From the NCBI GenBank assembly GCA_900541205.1, contig UQIV01000009.1:1-64000 (forward strand): DNA of 64,000 nt, given 5' to 3'. The DNA comes from an uncultured Collinsella sp. (GTDB lineage Bacteria > Actinomycetota > Coriobacteriia > Coriobacteriales > Coriobacteriaceae). Positions 24,765 to 32,601 of this stretch are shown piece after piece; the first letter of the stretch is position 1; the number at the start of each line of letters is the position of its first letter. Below the pieces are notes generated by a model. The model saw only the letters and a program-made list of their open reading frames with translations. It was not told the origin of the DNA and did no database searches. The position numbers and the translations under genes were made by a program.

Positions 24765-25760
24765 CTAGGCGCCGATTTCGGGCAGCTCGGGAACATTGGT
24801 GTCGCCCGTACGGTCGCCGATGCAGATCTGCCACAGCTCGGTCCAGGTGCCGTCGTCCTCGATCTTCTTAAGGAAGTCGTTAACGAAGGCGACGCCGTCG
24901 GAATCGAGCGGCAGACCGATGCCATAGGGCTCCTTGCTGCCGAAGGGCTTGCCGGCGATCTTGTACTTACCGGGCTCGCGGACCAGGGCGCTCTGCTGCA
25001 TGTTGTTATCGATGACGTAGGCATCGACGCGGCCCTGCTGGAGTGCCTGGCGGGCCTCCTCGTCGGTCTTGAACTCCTGCTGGCTGGCCTTGGGAGCGAA
25101 CTCCTCCAGGATGGCAGGGCCGTTGGAGCCGGACTGGACAGCGACGTTCTTGTCGGCCAGGTCGTCGACGCTCTTGATGTCGTCGTTGTCGGCGAGCACC
25201 AGGATGGCCTGCTGCGTGTAGTAGTAGGGGCCGGCGAAGGAGACGAGCTTCTTGCGTTCGTCAGTGATGGTGTAGGTGGCAAAGACAGCGTCGACCTGGC
25301 CGTTCTGCAGGACAGACTCGCGCGTGTCCGAGGTCACCTGGGTGATCTCGACCTTGTTCTCGCCCAGAATGTAGTTGGACAGGAGCTGTGCGATACCGGC
25401 ATCGAAGCCGCGGGTCTGACCGTCTTTCTCGTTGAGGAGGGAGAAGAGCGTGGAGGTCTGAACGCCACCGATCTTAAAGACGCCGGCGTCCTTAACGGCC
25501 GTGGCCCAGGTGCTGGCGGCGATGGCATCGTCATCGGCCTTGGGGCCGTCGTTGACGAGCTTGTCGAATGCCTTGGCATCGAGCGTGGCGGAAACCTCGG
25601 TATCCTCGGAGCCCTTGGAGGAGCCGGCGGCGGAACCCTTGTCGGCCTCGGCGCTGGTGTCGGAGCAGCCGGCAAGACCAAGGCCGGCGACGGTTGCGAA
25701 GGTGGCGGCAACGAAGCCGCGGCGGTCGAGAACGACCTGCTGGGAGAGGTTTTTGCTCAT
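24765..25760 (-). CDS. Polar amino acid substrate-binding lipoprotein with Tat-type signal
   Basis: A 331-residue extracellular binding protein (SBP_bac_3 fold) that captures an amino acid for the downstream importer. The N-terminus DRRGFVAATFATVAGLGLAGC combines a twin-arginine motif (Arg13-Arg14) with a lipobox LAGC, suggesting Tat export and lipid attachment at Cys32. A Ser/Glu/Asp-rich linker follows. Family features include VDAVFATYTITDERKKLVSFAGPYYYTQQ and the closing lobe with SKEPYGIGLP. AAAGGTG precedes the ATG. Glutamate, glutamine or arginine are the likely ligands. Confidence 0.92.
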   Translation of the reverse strand: MSKNLSQQVVLDRRGFVAATFATVAGLGLAGCSDTSAEADKGSAAGSSKGSEDTEVSATLDAKAFDKLVNDGPKADDDAIAASTWATAVKDAGVFKIGGVQTSTLFSLLNEKDGQTRGFDAGIAQLLSNYILGENKVEITQVTSDTRESVLQNGQVDAVFATYTITDERKKLVSFAGPYYYTQQAILVLADNDDIKSVDDLADKNVAVQSGSNGPAILEEFAPKASQQEFKTDEEARQALQQGRVDAYVIDNNMQQSALVREPGKYKIAGKPFGSKEPYGIGLPLDSDGVAFVNDFLKKIEDDGTWTELWQICIGDRTGDTNVPELPEIGA

Positions 25761-25876
25761 GGTAGAACACCTTTCTCAATAAAATCTCTAGCGGTTGAGT
25801 AGAGTTATACCCTATCCCGCTCAAATGGGTCAACACGAAATAACTCAGAAACATACTTACCTTATGGGTTATTCTA

Positions 25877-25930
25877 CCTACCAAAAAGGGACAGGTTTAT
25901 TTTGGCAGGTTTTATCTGGTCAAACGCCGA
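25877..25930 (+). repeat. GGGACAGG-loop intergenic repeat
   Basis: CCTACCAAAAAGGGACAGG followed by TTTATTTTGGCAGG and TTTTATCTGGTCAAACG. It is nearly identical to copies at 11009, 12271 and 54569. It lies upstream of the amino acid importer. Confidence 0.85.
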
Positions 25931-25982
25931 TTATTGCAGCTGAGATAGCGTTTTGCGGACGGCGTGGTCGCTCGCGGCAGTC

Positions 25983-26029
25983 GCTATAATGGCGGCAACG
26001 CGACGCATATATAAGTAAGGAGATCGCGT
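25983..26029 (+). promoter_or_regulatory. -10 box and ribosome binding site of a tiny ORF
   Basis: A perfect TATAAT at 25984-25989 and TAAGGAG at 26016-26022 precede the small ORF at 26030. No convincing -35 is visible at the normal distance. Confidence 0.5.
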
Positions 26030-26095
26030 ATGAACGGTTATTCGTTTTTCGCACCGACCATGACTTGCTGTTTTGTCTCAATCTGTAACAGTTAG
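26030..26095 (+). CDS. Tiny ORF, 21 residues, possible leader peptide
   Basis: ATG at 26030 follows TAAGGAG by 7 bases. The product MNGYSFFAPTMTCCFVSICN plus Ser is hydrophobic and Cys-rich. Its last codons lie in the left arm of a 19-bp inverted repeat (26072-26134). Nothing on the same strand follows until 28198, so it cannot be an ordinary attenuator for a nearby gene. It could be a small membrane peptide or chance. Confidence 0.4.
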   Translation: MNGYSFFAPTMTCCFVSICNS

Positions 26096-26134
26096 ACGGG
26101 AATTCGGGCCCTAGGTGTTACAGATCGAGACAAA
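26072..26134. repeat. Inverted repeat with 19-bp arms
   Basis: TTTGTCTCAATCTGTAACA (26072-26090) pairs with 26116-26134 with one mismatch. The loop is about 25 bases. Size and layout match the repeats at 13324 and 17729. Confidence 0.75.
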
Positions 26135-26150
26135 TGAGTTGGGAAAATAG

Positions 26151-26187
26151 AAACCTCCGCAGGGGCGCTTCCCTTGCGGAGGTTTTC
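26151..26187 (-). terminator. Terminator of dxs
   Basis: AAACCTCCGCA and TGCGGAGGTTT form the stem around a 13-base loop directly after the dxs stop codon. On the minus strand TTTCTATTTT follows. Confidence 0.88.
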
Positions 26188-27969
26188 TTACTCGTTGAGT
26201 AGCCTTACGGCTTCGGCGGCCATGTTCTCGACCGTCATGCCGTTCTGCGCGAGCAGTTCGTTGGGGTCGTAACGGTCGGGGAAGCCCTTGGCGATGCCGA
26301 AGGTGCGCGTGCGCAACGGCGTGCATGCCAGATAGCATGCCACGCGTTCGCCCCAGCCGCCGTCCAAGATGCCGTCTTCGATGGTCACGACAACGCGATG
26401 CTCGGCGGCAAGGCTGTCGAGGAACTCGCGGTCGAGCTCGGTTGCAAAGCGCGGGTTGACGAGCGTGGCCTCGATACCGTACTCGGCAGCCATGCGGTTT
26501 ACCACGCGCTCGCCCAGCTCAAAGAAATCGCCAAGCGCGAGCACGGCAACGTCGCGGCCCTGACGCACCACGTTGTAGCGAACGGCGCTGTAGTCGGTGT
26601 TCTCGGCGGGCGCAAGGTCGGGACGGCTCACCAGGCCGATGCCCGGTACGCGGATCGCCACGGGATGCTCGCGGTGGTCGAGCGACCAGCTCAGCATGGA
26701 CAGATATTCCTCCATGCAGGCCGGCGCCAAGTAGTGCATGTTGGGAAGACCGCCCAGCATGGAAATATCAAAGAACGAGAGGTGCGTCTCGGACGTGGTG
26801 CCAAAGATTGACGCACCAAACACCAAAATGGTTGCCGGGGCGTCGTTGAGGCACAGATCGTGCCATAGCTCGTCGTAGGCGCGCTGCAAAAACGTGCCGT
26901 ACACACCAAAGACTGGCTTGGCGCCCGAGCACGCAAGCGCGGTGGCAAAGGTCACGGCGTGCTCCTCGGCAATGCCCACATCGACGAACTGTTTACCGGC
27001 GGCAGTGCGAAGCTCGGGTGTAAAGCCCATGATGTAGGGCGTGGCGGCCGTGATGCCCACGACCTGCGGATCGCGCTCGATGGCGGCGCTCAGGGCCTCG
27101 CCCGTAATGTCGGCATAGGTGCGCGGCGCAGGCTCGCTCGGATGGCCCGGGCAGAGCTTGCGCCCAGTCGCCATGTCAAAGGGGCCTACGTGATGCCAGC
27201 GCTCGGGGTCGTTTTGGGCCGGCTCAAAGCCCTTGCCCTTGGCGGTGGAGATGTGCAGCACGATGGGATGATCGATATTGCGCAGTTCCTGCAACGCGTC
27301 GACGAGGGCCAACACGTCGTTACCGGCGTCCAGATAGCGGTAGTCGAGCCCCATCGCGCGGAAAACGTTGCGCTCACAGGTACCGTTGCTGGCTCGCAGC
27401 TCGGCCAGATTGCGATACAGGCCACCGTGGTTTTCGGCGATGGACTGGTCGTTGTCATTGACGACGATGATCAGGTTGCTATCGAGATCGGCGGCATTGT
27501 TAAAGCCCTCAAACGCCAGGCCGCCCGAAAGCGATCCGTCGCCAATGATGGTGATGACGTTGTACGTATCGCCCGCCAGGTCACGAGCGTGCGCCAGGCC
27601 GCAGCCCAGGCTCACCGACGTGGAGGTATGGCCCATGGCGAACAGGTCGTGCTCGGACTCGTCGGGATTGGCAAAGCCAGAAGCCTCACCATAACGCTCC
27701 GGATCGATATAGGTATACGCACGCCCAGTCAGCGCCTTATGGGCGTAGGTCTGGTGCGACACGTCAAAGACAATCTTGTCGATAGGGGAGTTAAACACGC
27801 GATGGAGCGCGACCGTAAGCTCAACGACGCCCAGGTTGGGGGCAACGTGCCCGCCGACGGCGGCGGAGCTTTCGAGGATGGCGTGGCGAATCTCGTCGCA
27901 GAGCTGCGGGAGCTCGGCACGATTAAGAGCCTTGACGTCCTCGGGCGTTGTCGTTTGCGTAAGCAGCAT
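26188..27969 (-). CDS. dxs: 1-deoxy-D-xylulose-5-phosphate synthase
   Basis: A thiamine-diphosphate enzyme that joins pyruvate and glyceraldehyde 3-phosphate, the first step of the MEP isoprenoid pathway; DXP also feeds thiamine and pyridoxal synthesis. The N-terminal ESSAAVGGHVAPNLGVVELTVALHRVF is typical, GDGSLSGGLAFEGFNNA is the thiamine-diphosphate motif, and the transketolase C-terminal half has VDVGIAEEHAVTFATALA. At 593 residues it is slightly shorter than the usual 620-640. It stands alone, with a terminator and no other MEP gene nearby. The synthase assignment is favoured over a generic transketolase by the N-terminal motif set. Confidence 0.92.
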   Translation of the reverse strand: MLLTQTTTPEDVKALNRAELPQLCDEIRHAILESSAAVGGHVAPNLGVVELTVALHRVFNSPIDKIVFDVSHQTYAHKALTGRAYTYIDPERYGEASGFANPDESEHDLFAMGHTSTSVSLGCGLAHARDLAGDTYNVITIIGDGSLSGGLAFEGFNNAADLDSNLIIVVNDNDQSIAENHGGLYRNLAELRASNGTCERNVFRAMGLDYRYLDAGNDVLALVDALQELRNIDHPIVLHISTAKGKGFEPAQNDPERWHHVGPFDMATGRKLCPGHPSEPAPRTYADITGEALSAAIERDPQVVGITAATPYIMGFTPELRTAAGKQFVDVGIAEEHAVTFATALACSGAKPVFGVYGTFLQRAYDELWHDLCLNDAPATILVFGASIFGTTSETHLSFFDISMLGGLPNMHYLAPACMEEYLSMLSWSLDHREHPVAIRVPGIGLVSRPDLAPAENTDYSAVRYNVVRQGRDVAVLALGDFFELGERVVNRMAAEYGIEATLVNPRFATELDREFLDSLAAEHRVVVTIEDGILDGGWGERVACYLACTPLRTRTFGIAKGFPDRYDPNELLAQNGMTVENMAAEAVRLLNE

Positions 27970-28197
27970 CGTTGTGGGTTACTCCATGCGAATCGAGCGT
28001 CGGCGCTCCCTCGGCCGACACAATTGCACAAGACAGTCTCGCACATTTTGGCGTTTGATATGTGACGGCGGCGCGGTAATTCGCCAACTGGTGGGGCAAA
28101 ACGTTTTGTCCGATGCCATACTGATATGTTCCATGATGTTTTTATCGATTGTGCACAGGCCGTGGCTTGCCGCCGTGAGCCGCTGGAAGGAGGCCGC

Positions 28198-28734
28198 ATG
28201 TCCGATACCGTTCGTGCCGAGAAAATCGCGCACGAGGTCGACTATGCCGCCCGTCAGCTGGCCCAGGCGGGCCGCTTGGACCTGACGCATGAGTTTATCC
28301 AGCATGGTGACGTGACGGTCTATGCACATGTGACTTCGGTAGCGCGGGCGAGCCTGTCCTTTGCCGAGCGCTTGGGCCGTGCTGGCATTTCGGTCGACCG
28401 TGCCTCGTTGCTGCGCGGAGCCTTGCTGCACGACTACTTTCTCTATGACTGGCACGACCCCGACCCGAGCCATCGACTGCACGGATTTCGGCATCCATTT
28501 TTTGCCCTGGCGCGTGCAGAGGAAGATTTTGAGCTGACGCCGCGCGAACGGAATATTATCGTGCGGCATATGTTTCCGCTGGTGCCGGTGCCGCCGACGT
28601 GTCGTGAGGCTTGGATTGTATGCCTGGCAGATAAATGGTGCGCTCTGCGCGAGACGGTCGCCTGCCGTCTACCGCGCAAGGACGAGGCGGACGATGACGT
28701 GAGTAAAGCATCGAGCGAAAAGAGGAGAGGGTAG
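28198..28734 (+). CDS. HD-domain phosphohydrolase
   Basis: A 178-residue protein with a metal-dependent HD domain. The visible ligands are YAHVTSVAR (His), LLRGALLHDYFLYDW (His-Asp) and RHPFFALARAEEDF, then RNIIVRHMFPL. This is the compact HD family often annotated as a phosphohydrolase. The start at 28198 is supported by GGAAGGAGG. A membrane protein gene follows 3 bases later, so the two are probably one operon. Substrate unknown. Confidence 0.87.
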   Translation: MSDTVRAEKIAHEVDYAARQLAQAGRLDLTHEFIQHGDVTVYAHVTSVARASLSFAERLGRAGISVDRASLLRGALLHDYFLYDWHDPDPSHRLHGFRHPFFALARAEEDFELTPRERNIIVRHMFPLVPVPPTCREAWIVCLADKWCALRETVACRLPRKDEADDDVSKASSEKRRG

Positions 28735-28737
28735 ACG

Positions 28738-29757
28738 GTGGGGACCGCGATCGACATGGCATTTGACGGTGCGACGCTTGCCGCCTGCCCACTCTCGGCA
28801 CTGGTGCTCTCGTTTGCTTTTTACGGGTTTTGCGGTTGGGCATGGGAGTCGACAGCGTGCGCCATGCTCAATCACGGACGATTTGCCAACAGTGGCTTTT
28901 TGCTGGGGCCGTGCTGCCCAATCTATGGCGCGGGCGGCATTGCCTGCTGGCTGCTGTTGCGCGGGATTCCGGATGCCTCGAGCCAGTTTGTCGCTGCAGC
29001 GCTCGTATGCAGCGTGATTGAGTACAGCGTAGGCGTGCTGTTGGAAAAAACAACGGGCGCTCGCTTTTGGGATTACTCGCACCTGCCGTTTAACTTGCAT
29101 GGACGCATCTGTCTGTACTGGGCTTGCGCGTTTGGCTTGGGTGCGTTGTGTATTTGCCGTTTAGTGGAGCCGGCATTGCTGGGGCTGCTTGGCCATCTGC
29201 CGGTGCTGATTGTGCGGCTGTCCGCCTTTATCGTCGCGGTCGCGATGATGGTCGACGCGGTGTGCTCGTTGGCGAGCTGGCGCCGCCTGTCCGATCAGCT
29301 GGAGCGCGTCCGGGCCGACCTTGCCGACCGCATCAACGAGTCGCTTGCCGATGCGTCCGACTCTATGCTCGAACGTATTCCCGATTCGGCAATCGACTCA
29401 GTGGCACAGACGCATATCCGCAGCCGTGCCGTTAACGCGTGGCTGGCGGAGCTGGGCGACGCGACGCTCGATGCCCTTCGTGAGAAGGCTTCGATGCCGA
29501 CATTTATCTCGGATGGTGCTCGCGGCCTGGCGCTTGCCGCCCGCCGCGTGGCCGATGCCGCGCCGAGCATGCCGCGTCCGTCGCTCAGTCGCCGTCTTGC
29601 CGGCAAGCGCATGAGCCGTCCGGTGCCGAGCGTGTCACTCAGCCGCCGCGACCTACGCTTCTTTAACGCCTTCCCGCGCCTGCGCATCAATCGCTACGAA
29701 GGTGTTATTCGAGCAACTAATCTCCGCGACCGCGCCCACGAGCTGTTTCGGCGCTAG
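28738..29757 (+). CDS. CmpB-like (PF06541) multi-helix membrane protein with cytoplasmic tail
   Basis: A 339-residue protein. The N-terminal half carries about five helices and the family signature FYGFCGWAWESTACAMLNHGRFANSGFLLGPCCPIYGAGG, typical of proteins annotated putative ABC transporter permease CmpB. The second half (about 190-339) is a charged helical and basic tail, with RPSLSRRLAGKRMSRPVPS. The GTG start at 28738 follows GAGGAGAGGG; ATG 28756 is possible. No ATPase is nearby, so the transporter name is unproven. It is coupled to the HD gene. Confidence 0.82.
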   Translation: MGTAIDMAFDGATLAACPLSALVLSFAFYGFCGWAWESTACAMLNHGRFANSGFLLGPCCPIYGAGGIACWLLLRGIPDASSQFVAAALVCSVIEYSVGVLLEKTTGARFWDYSHLPFNLHGRICLYWACAFGLGALCICRLVEPALLGLLGHLPVLIVRLSAFIVAVAMMVDAVCSLASWRRLSDQLERVRADLADRINESLADASDSMLERIPDSAIDSVAQTHIRSRAVNAWLAELGDATLDALREKASMPTFISDGARGLALAARRVADAAPSMPRPSLSRRLAGKRMSRPVPSVSLSRRDLRFFNAFPRLRINRYEGVIRATNLRDRAHELFRR

Positions 29758-29955
29758 CCGGGACGGGCGCGCTCACGGCTCCCTTGCTCGAGTATTTCCC
29801 GTTCGTTTCGCGCCCGTTGCCGCGCCGTTTCCAAGATTGCGGCACCGTTTCCGTTCGACAACGCGGCGTTTAACAACGCCGTATCTGGTCTACACCAGTT
29901 GCCCCTCGGCCGCATTATGGGCGCCGACAACGTTCATGCGACCAAGGGGGAGCGA

Positions 29956-31233
29956 ATGTACGATACGGGATCGACAACGTTTATGCTCATCTGCACCATG
30001 CTCGTGTTTTTAATGACACCGGGTCTGGCGTTTTTCTATGGCGGCCTGTCCAGGCGCAAAAATGTCATCAACACCATGCTCATGTGCTTTGGCGCCATTG
30101 GCCTGGTTGGTGTGCTGTGGATTGTTGCCGGCTGGTCGCTGGCCTACGGCGGCGACGGTTCCAGCCCGTTTATTGGAGGCCTTGACCAGCTGCTGTGCTT
30201 GCCGGTGCTCAACCAGGTGCTGCAGGCGGCTGAGGGCACCGCGTCGGACGGTGCCGTCTACCCTCAGATCATCAACATCGCCTTCCAGATGGCATTTGAC
30301 ATGATCACGGCCGCTATCGTCACGGGCAGCCTGGCCGGCCGCGTTAAGTTTGGTGCCATGGCGGCCTTCCTGGGCATTTGGCTGCTCGTGGTCTATGCGC
30401 CGCTCGCCCACATGGTCTGGGGCGGCGATGGCTCCTTTATCGGCGACATCATCGGCGCGCTCGACTTTGCCGGCGGCGACGTGGTGCACATTTCGTCCGG
30501 TCTTACGGGCCTGATTCTCTGCTTAATGCTCGGCCGTCGTCGCGGCTTTGGCATGGTGAGCTATCGCCCGCATAACGTGCCGTTTGTGGCGCTGGGCGCC
30601 GGGCTGCTTTGGTTTGGCTGGTTTGGCTTTAACGGCGGCAGTGAGTTTAAGGCCGACGCCGTGGCGGCACTCGCCATCCTCAACACCGTGACGGCCAGCG
30701 CGGCGGGCATGGTCTCGTGGCTTGCCGTCGAGCGCGTGCACACTGGTCGCCCCACGCTGGTGGGCGCTAGCACCGGTCTGGTCGCGGGCCTCGTGGTGGT
30801 CACGCCGGGCGCGGGCTTTGTCGAGCCGTGGGCAGCGCTGGTCATGGGCCTGATCGTCTCTCCCATCTGCTACCTGGCTATCAGCCATCTTAAGACCAAG
30901 TTTGGCTACGACGATGCACTCGATGCGTTTGGTTGCCACGGTATCGGCGGCATCTTGGGCGGCGTGCTCACGGGCCTGTTCTGCGTGCCGGAGCTTTCGT
31001 GGACCGGTAAGGGCGGTCTGTTCTACACGGGCGACGTGTCGCTGCTCATCTCGCAGATCTTGGGCATTGTGGTGACGGTCGCTATTGTGCTGGTGCTCGA
31101 TTTGGTGATCGCCGCGGTGGTCAAGGCGCTATTCCACGGCAGCCTGCGCGTGGACGAGGCCGACGAGGCGCTGGGCCTGGATGCAAGTCAACACGGCGAG
31201 AGCGCGTATCCCTCCTTCTCGGGACTCGATTAG
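29956..31233 (+). CDS. amtB: Ammonium transporter
   Basis: A 425-residue Amt/Rh-family channel with 11 predicted helices that conducts ammonium across the membrane. Family motifs are FYGGLSRRKNVINTMLM near the N-terminus, DFAGGDVVHISSGLTGL with the pore His, GWFGFNGGSEF, and DAFGCHGIGGILGGVLTGLF with the second pore His. The start at 29956 is supported by AAGGGGGAG. A GlnK-type PII gene lies downstream, the standard amtB-glnK pair; PII blocks the channel when nitrogen is plentiful. The C-terminal tail (VDEADEALGLDASQHGE) fits the regulated cytoplasmic end. Confidence 0.96.
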   Translation: MYDTGSTTFMLICTMLVFLMTPGLAFFYGGLSRRKNVINTMLMCFGAIGLVGVLWIVAGWSLAYGGDGSSPFIGGLDQLLCLPVLNQVLQAAEGTASDGAVYPQIINIAFQMAFDMITAAIVTGSLAGRVKFGAMAAFLGIWLLVVYAPLAHMVWGGDGSFIGDIIGALDFAGGDVVHISSGLTGLILCLMLGRRRGFGMVSYRPHNVPFVALGAGLLWFGWFGFNGGSEFKADAVAALAILNTVTASAAGMVSWLAVERVHTGRPTLVGASTGLVAGLVVVTPGAGFVEPWAALVMGLIVSPICYLAISHLKTKFGYDDALDAFGCHGIGGILGGVLTGLFCVPELSWTGKGGLFYTGDVSLLISQILGIVVTVAIVLVLDLVIAAVVKALFHGSLRVDEADEALGLDASQHGESAYPSFSGLD

Positions 31234-31278
31234 CAGCTTCCCCAAGCTCCGCACCTTGCCGTTCAATCGTCGCGCGGC

Positions 31279-31372
31279 TTTCCCAGGCACCCGACCTTGC
31301 CCCTCAAACCGTCGCTTGCGTACCGAAGTACGCGGCGCTCCTCTTTCGGGGCAATCTCGGGCACCTGGAAAA
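31279..31372 (+). promoter_or_regulatory. Nested hairpin between amtB and glnK
   Basis: Outer arms 31279-31303 and 31348-31372 pair at about 20 of 25 positions. An inner perfect stem GCGTAC/GTACGC (31318-31333) is separated from them by unpaired strands of 14 bases each. It could attenuate or stabilise the transcript between the two genes. Confidence 0.65.
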
Positions 31373-31423
31373 CCCGCGTCATTGAATGACAATTCATTTC
31401 TTTGATAAAGAGAGGAATTCACT

Positions 31424-31762
31424 ATGAAGAAGATTACGGCGATCGTTCGTGCCGAGAAGCTTGAGGTTCTTAAAGACGCGCTGTTTGCTGCTGATGTTCG
31501 CGGCATGACCATCAACCAGGTGCAGGGCTGCGGCGCACAGCATGGCTGGAAGGAATATGTGCGCGGCAACGAGTTGCTTGTCAACACGATCCCTAAGGTG
31601 CAGTTCACCCTCATCTGCGCCGATGAGCATGTCGACGGAATTGTCGACATCATCTGCAACGCCGCCCGCACCGGCGCCGTTGGAGACGGCAAGATTTGGG
31701 TCGAGCCGGTCGAGGAAGTCATCCGCATCCGTACCGGCGAGCACGGTCCCGCCGCGGTGTAG
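31424..31762 (+). CDS. glnK: PII nitrogen regulatory protein (GlnK-like)
   Basis: A 112-residue trimeric signal protein that senses 2-oxoglutarate and ATP/ADP and controls AmtB. The start MKKITAIVRAEKLEVLKDAL, the T-loop region 37-55 and the C-terminal ATP site RTGAVGDGKIWVEPVEEVIRIRTGE are clear. At position 51, where proteobacterial PII has the uridylylated Tyr, this protein has Leu (RGNELLVN). Control by nucleotidylation at that site is therefore impossible. AGAGAGG precedes the ATG. It is the partner of amtB upstream. Confidence 0.95.
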   Translation: MKKITAIVRAEKLEVLKDALFAADVRGMTINQVQGCGAQHGWKEYVRGNELLVNTIPKVQFTLICADEHVDGIVDIICNAARTGAVGDGKIWVEPVEEVIRIRTGEHGPAAV

Positions 31763-31836
31763 AATCGACCGCCTACCATCCGCAACGTTAAAATGCTGCA
31801 ATGAGGCACAAGACTTGCGTTGTGGATGGACGGATT

Positions 31837-32499
31837 ATGGGTCGTAATAAATATCCCGAGGAGACTGTCGCGAAGATTCTCGACGCGGCGCTGGAGCTAT
31901 TCTGCGTACAGGGTTATGAGGGGACGAGCATTCAAGACATCGTCGACCGCCTCGATGGCATGACCAAGGGTGCTGTCTATCATCACTTTAAGAGCAAAGA
32001 GGAGATTTTCAACGCCGCATTTGATCGGGCAGCGGCTCCGATTGCTGAGCACCGTCGCGCGACACTCGGTGCTGGCAATATGACGGGAGCTCAAAAGCTC
32101 AAACGACTTTATGCGCCCGAGTCCGTCGTTCCGCAAATCGAGCTATGGGCTCGCATGCATCCTGCGGCAGATCCGGTAAAAAGCTCGCGGCTGCTGGCGA
32201 TGCAGTACCAAGGTTCGTTTGACGAGTCGCCCGATGGCAATCTCTTGCCAGTAATCGAGGAGGGCATCGCCGACGGCTCCATTGCGTGCGAATGCCCGCG
32301 CGAAGCAGCGGAGGCCGTATCGTTGTTGGCGAATCTTTGGCTGCTGCCATTGTTCCGTCCGCTCGAGCCCAAGGAGCGAATGCTTGCTCGCGCACAATGT
32401 TTGGCGCAGATGGCGGCCGCGGTGGGGCTTGATTTGGGTAATGAAGTACTCCAGACAACGGCCCAGATTTGGGACGTATGGAACCGTGCCGGGTGGTAA
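31837..32499 (+). CDS. TetR-family regulator
   Basis: A 220-residue regulator. The N-terminal HTH (EETVAKILDAALELFCVQGYEGTSIQDIVDRLDGMTKGAVYHHFKSKEEIF) is textbook TetR. The start is placed at ATG 31837 (MGRNKYPEE); the frame extends upstream to 31801. It lies upstream of, and co-directional with, an MFS transporter gene. Two palindromes with an AAC centre lie between them (32505-32517 and 32565-32589). The likely role is repression of the transporter; the ligand is unknown. Confidence 0.9.
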   Translation: MGRNKYPEETVAKILDAALELFCVQGYEGTSIQDIVDRLDGMTKGAVYHHFKSKEEIFNAAFDRAAAPIAEHRRATLGAGNMTGAQKLKRLYAPESVVPQIELWARMHPAADPVKSSRLLAMQYQGSFDESPDGNLLPVIEEGIADGSIACECPREAAEAVSLLANLWLLPLFRPLEPKERMLARAQCLAQMAAAVGLDLGNEVLQTTAQIWDVWNRAGW

Positions 32500-32504
32500 T
32501 ATAG

Positions 32505-32562
32505 ATACCAACGGTATGTAATTGACTTGAAAAGGGTAGCCACGGCTGCCCTTTTCAAGTCA
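32505..32562 (+). terminator. Operator half-palindrome and terminator after tetR
   Basis: ATACC-AAC-GGTAT at 32505-32517 is a weaker version of the palindrome at 32565. It is followed by a hairpin with 18-bp arms and one mismatch (32523-32540 with 32545-32562), in which AAAAGGG faces CCCTTTT. The hairpin probably ends tetR transcription. Confidence 0.65.
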
Positions 32563-32564
32563 TT

Positions 32565-32589
32565 AAATACATACTAACAGTATGTATTT
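32565..32589 (+). promoter_or_regulatory. Predicted TetR operator in front of the MFS gene
   Basis: AAATACATACT and AGTATGTATTT form a perfect 11-bp palindrome around AAC, ending 12 bases before the MFS start codon. Its position and symmetry fit a TetR-dimer operator. Confidence 0.75.
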
Positions 32590-32601
32590 GGGGGCAGGCT
32601 T

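Noticed and set aside
23967..25760. Riboswitch or T-box in front of the amino acid importer
   Set aside because: The leader has no T-box GGTGG or glycine, lysine or glutamine riboswitch core that I can recognise; only repeats are present.
31234..31423. Small ORF in the amtB-glnK spacer
   Set aside because: The short frames there are products of the nested hairpin and lack ribosome binding sites.
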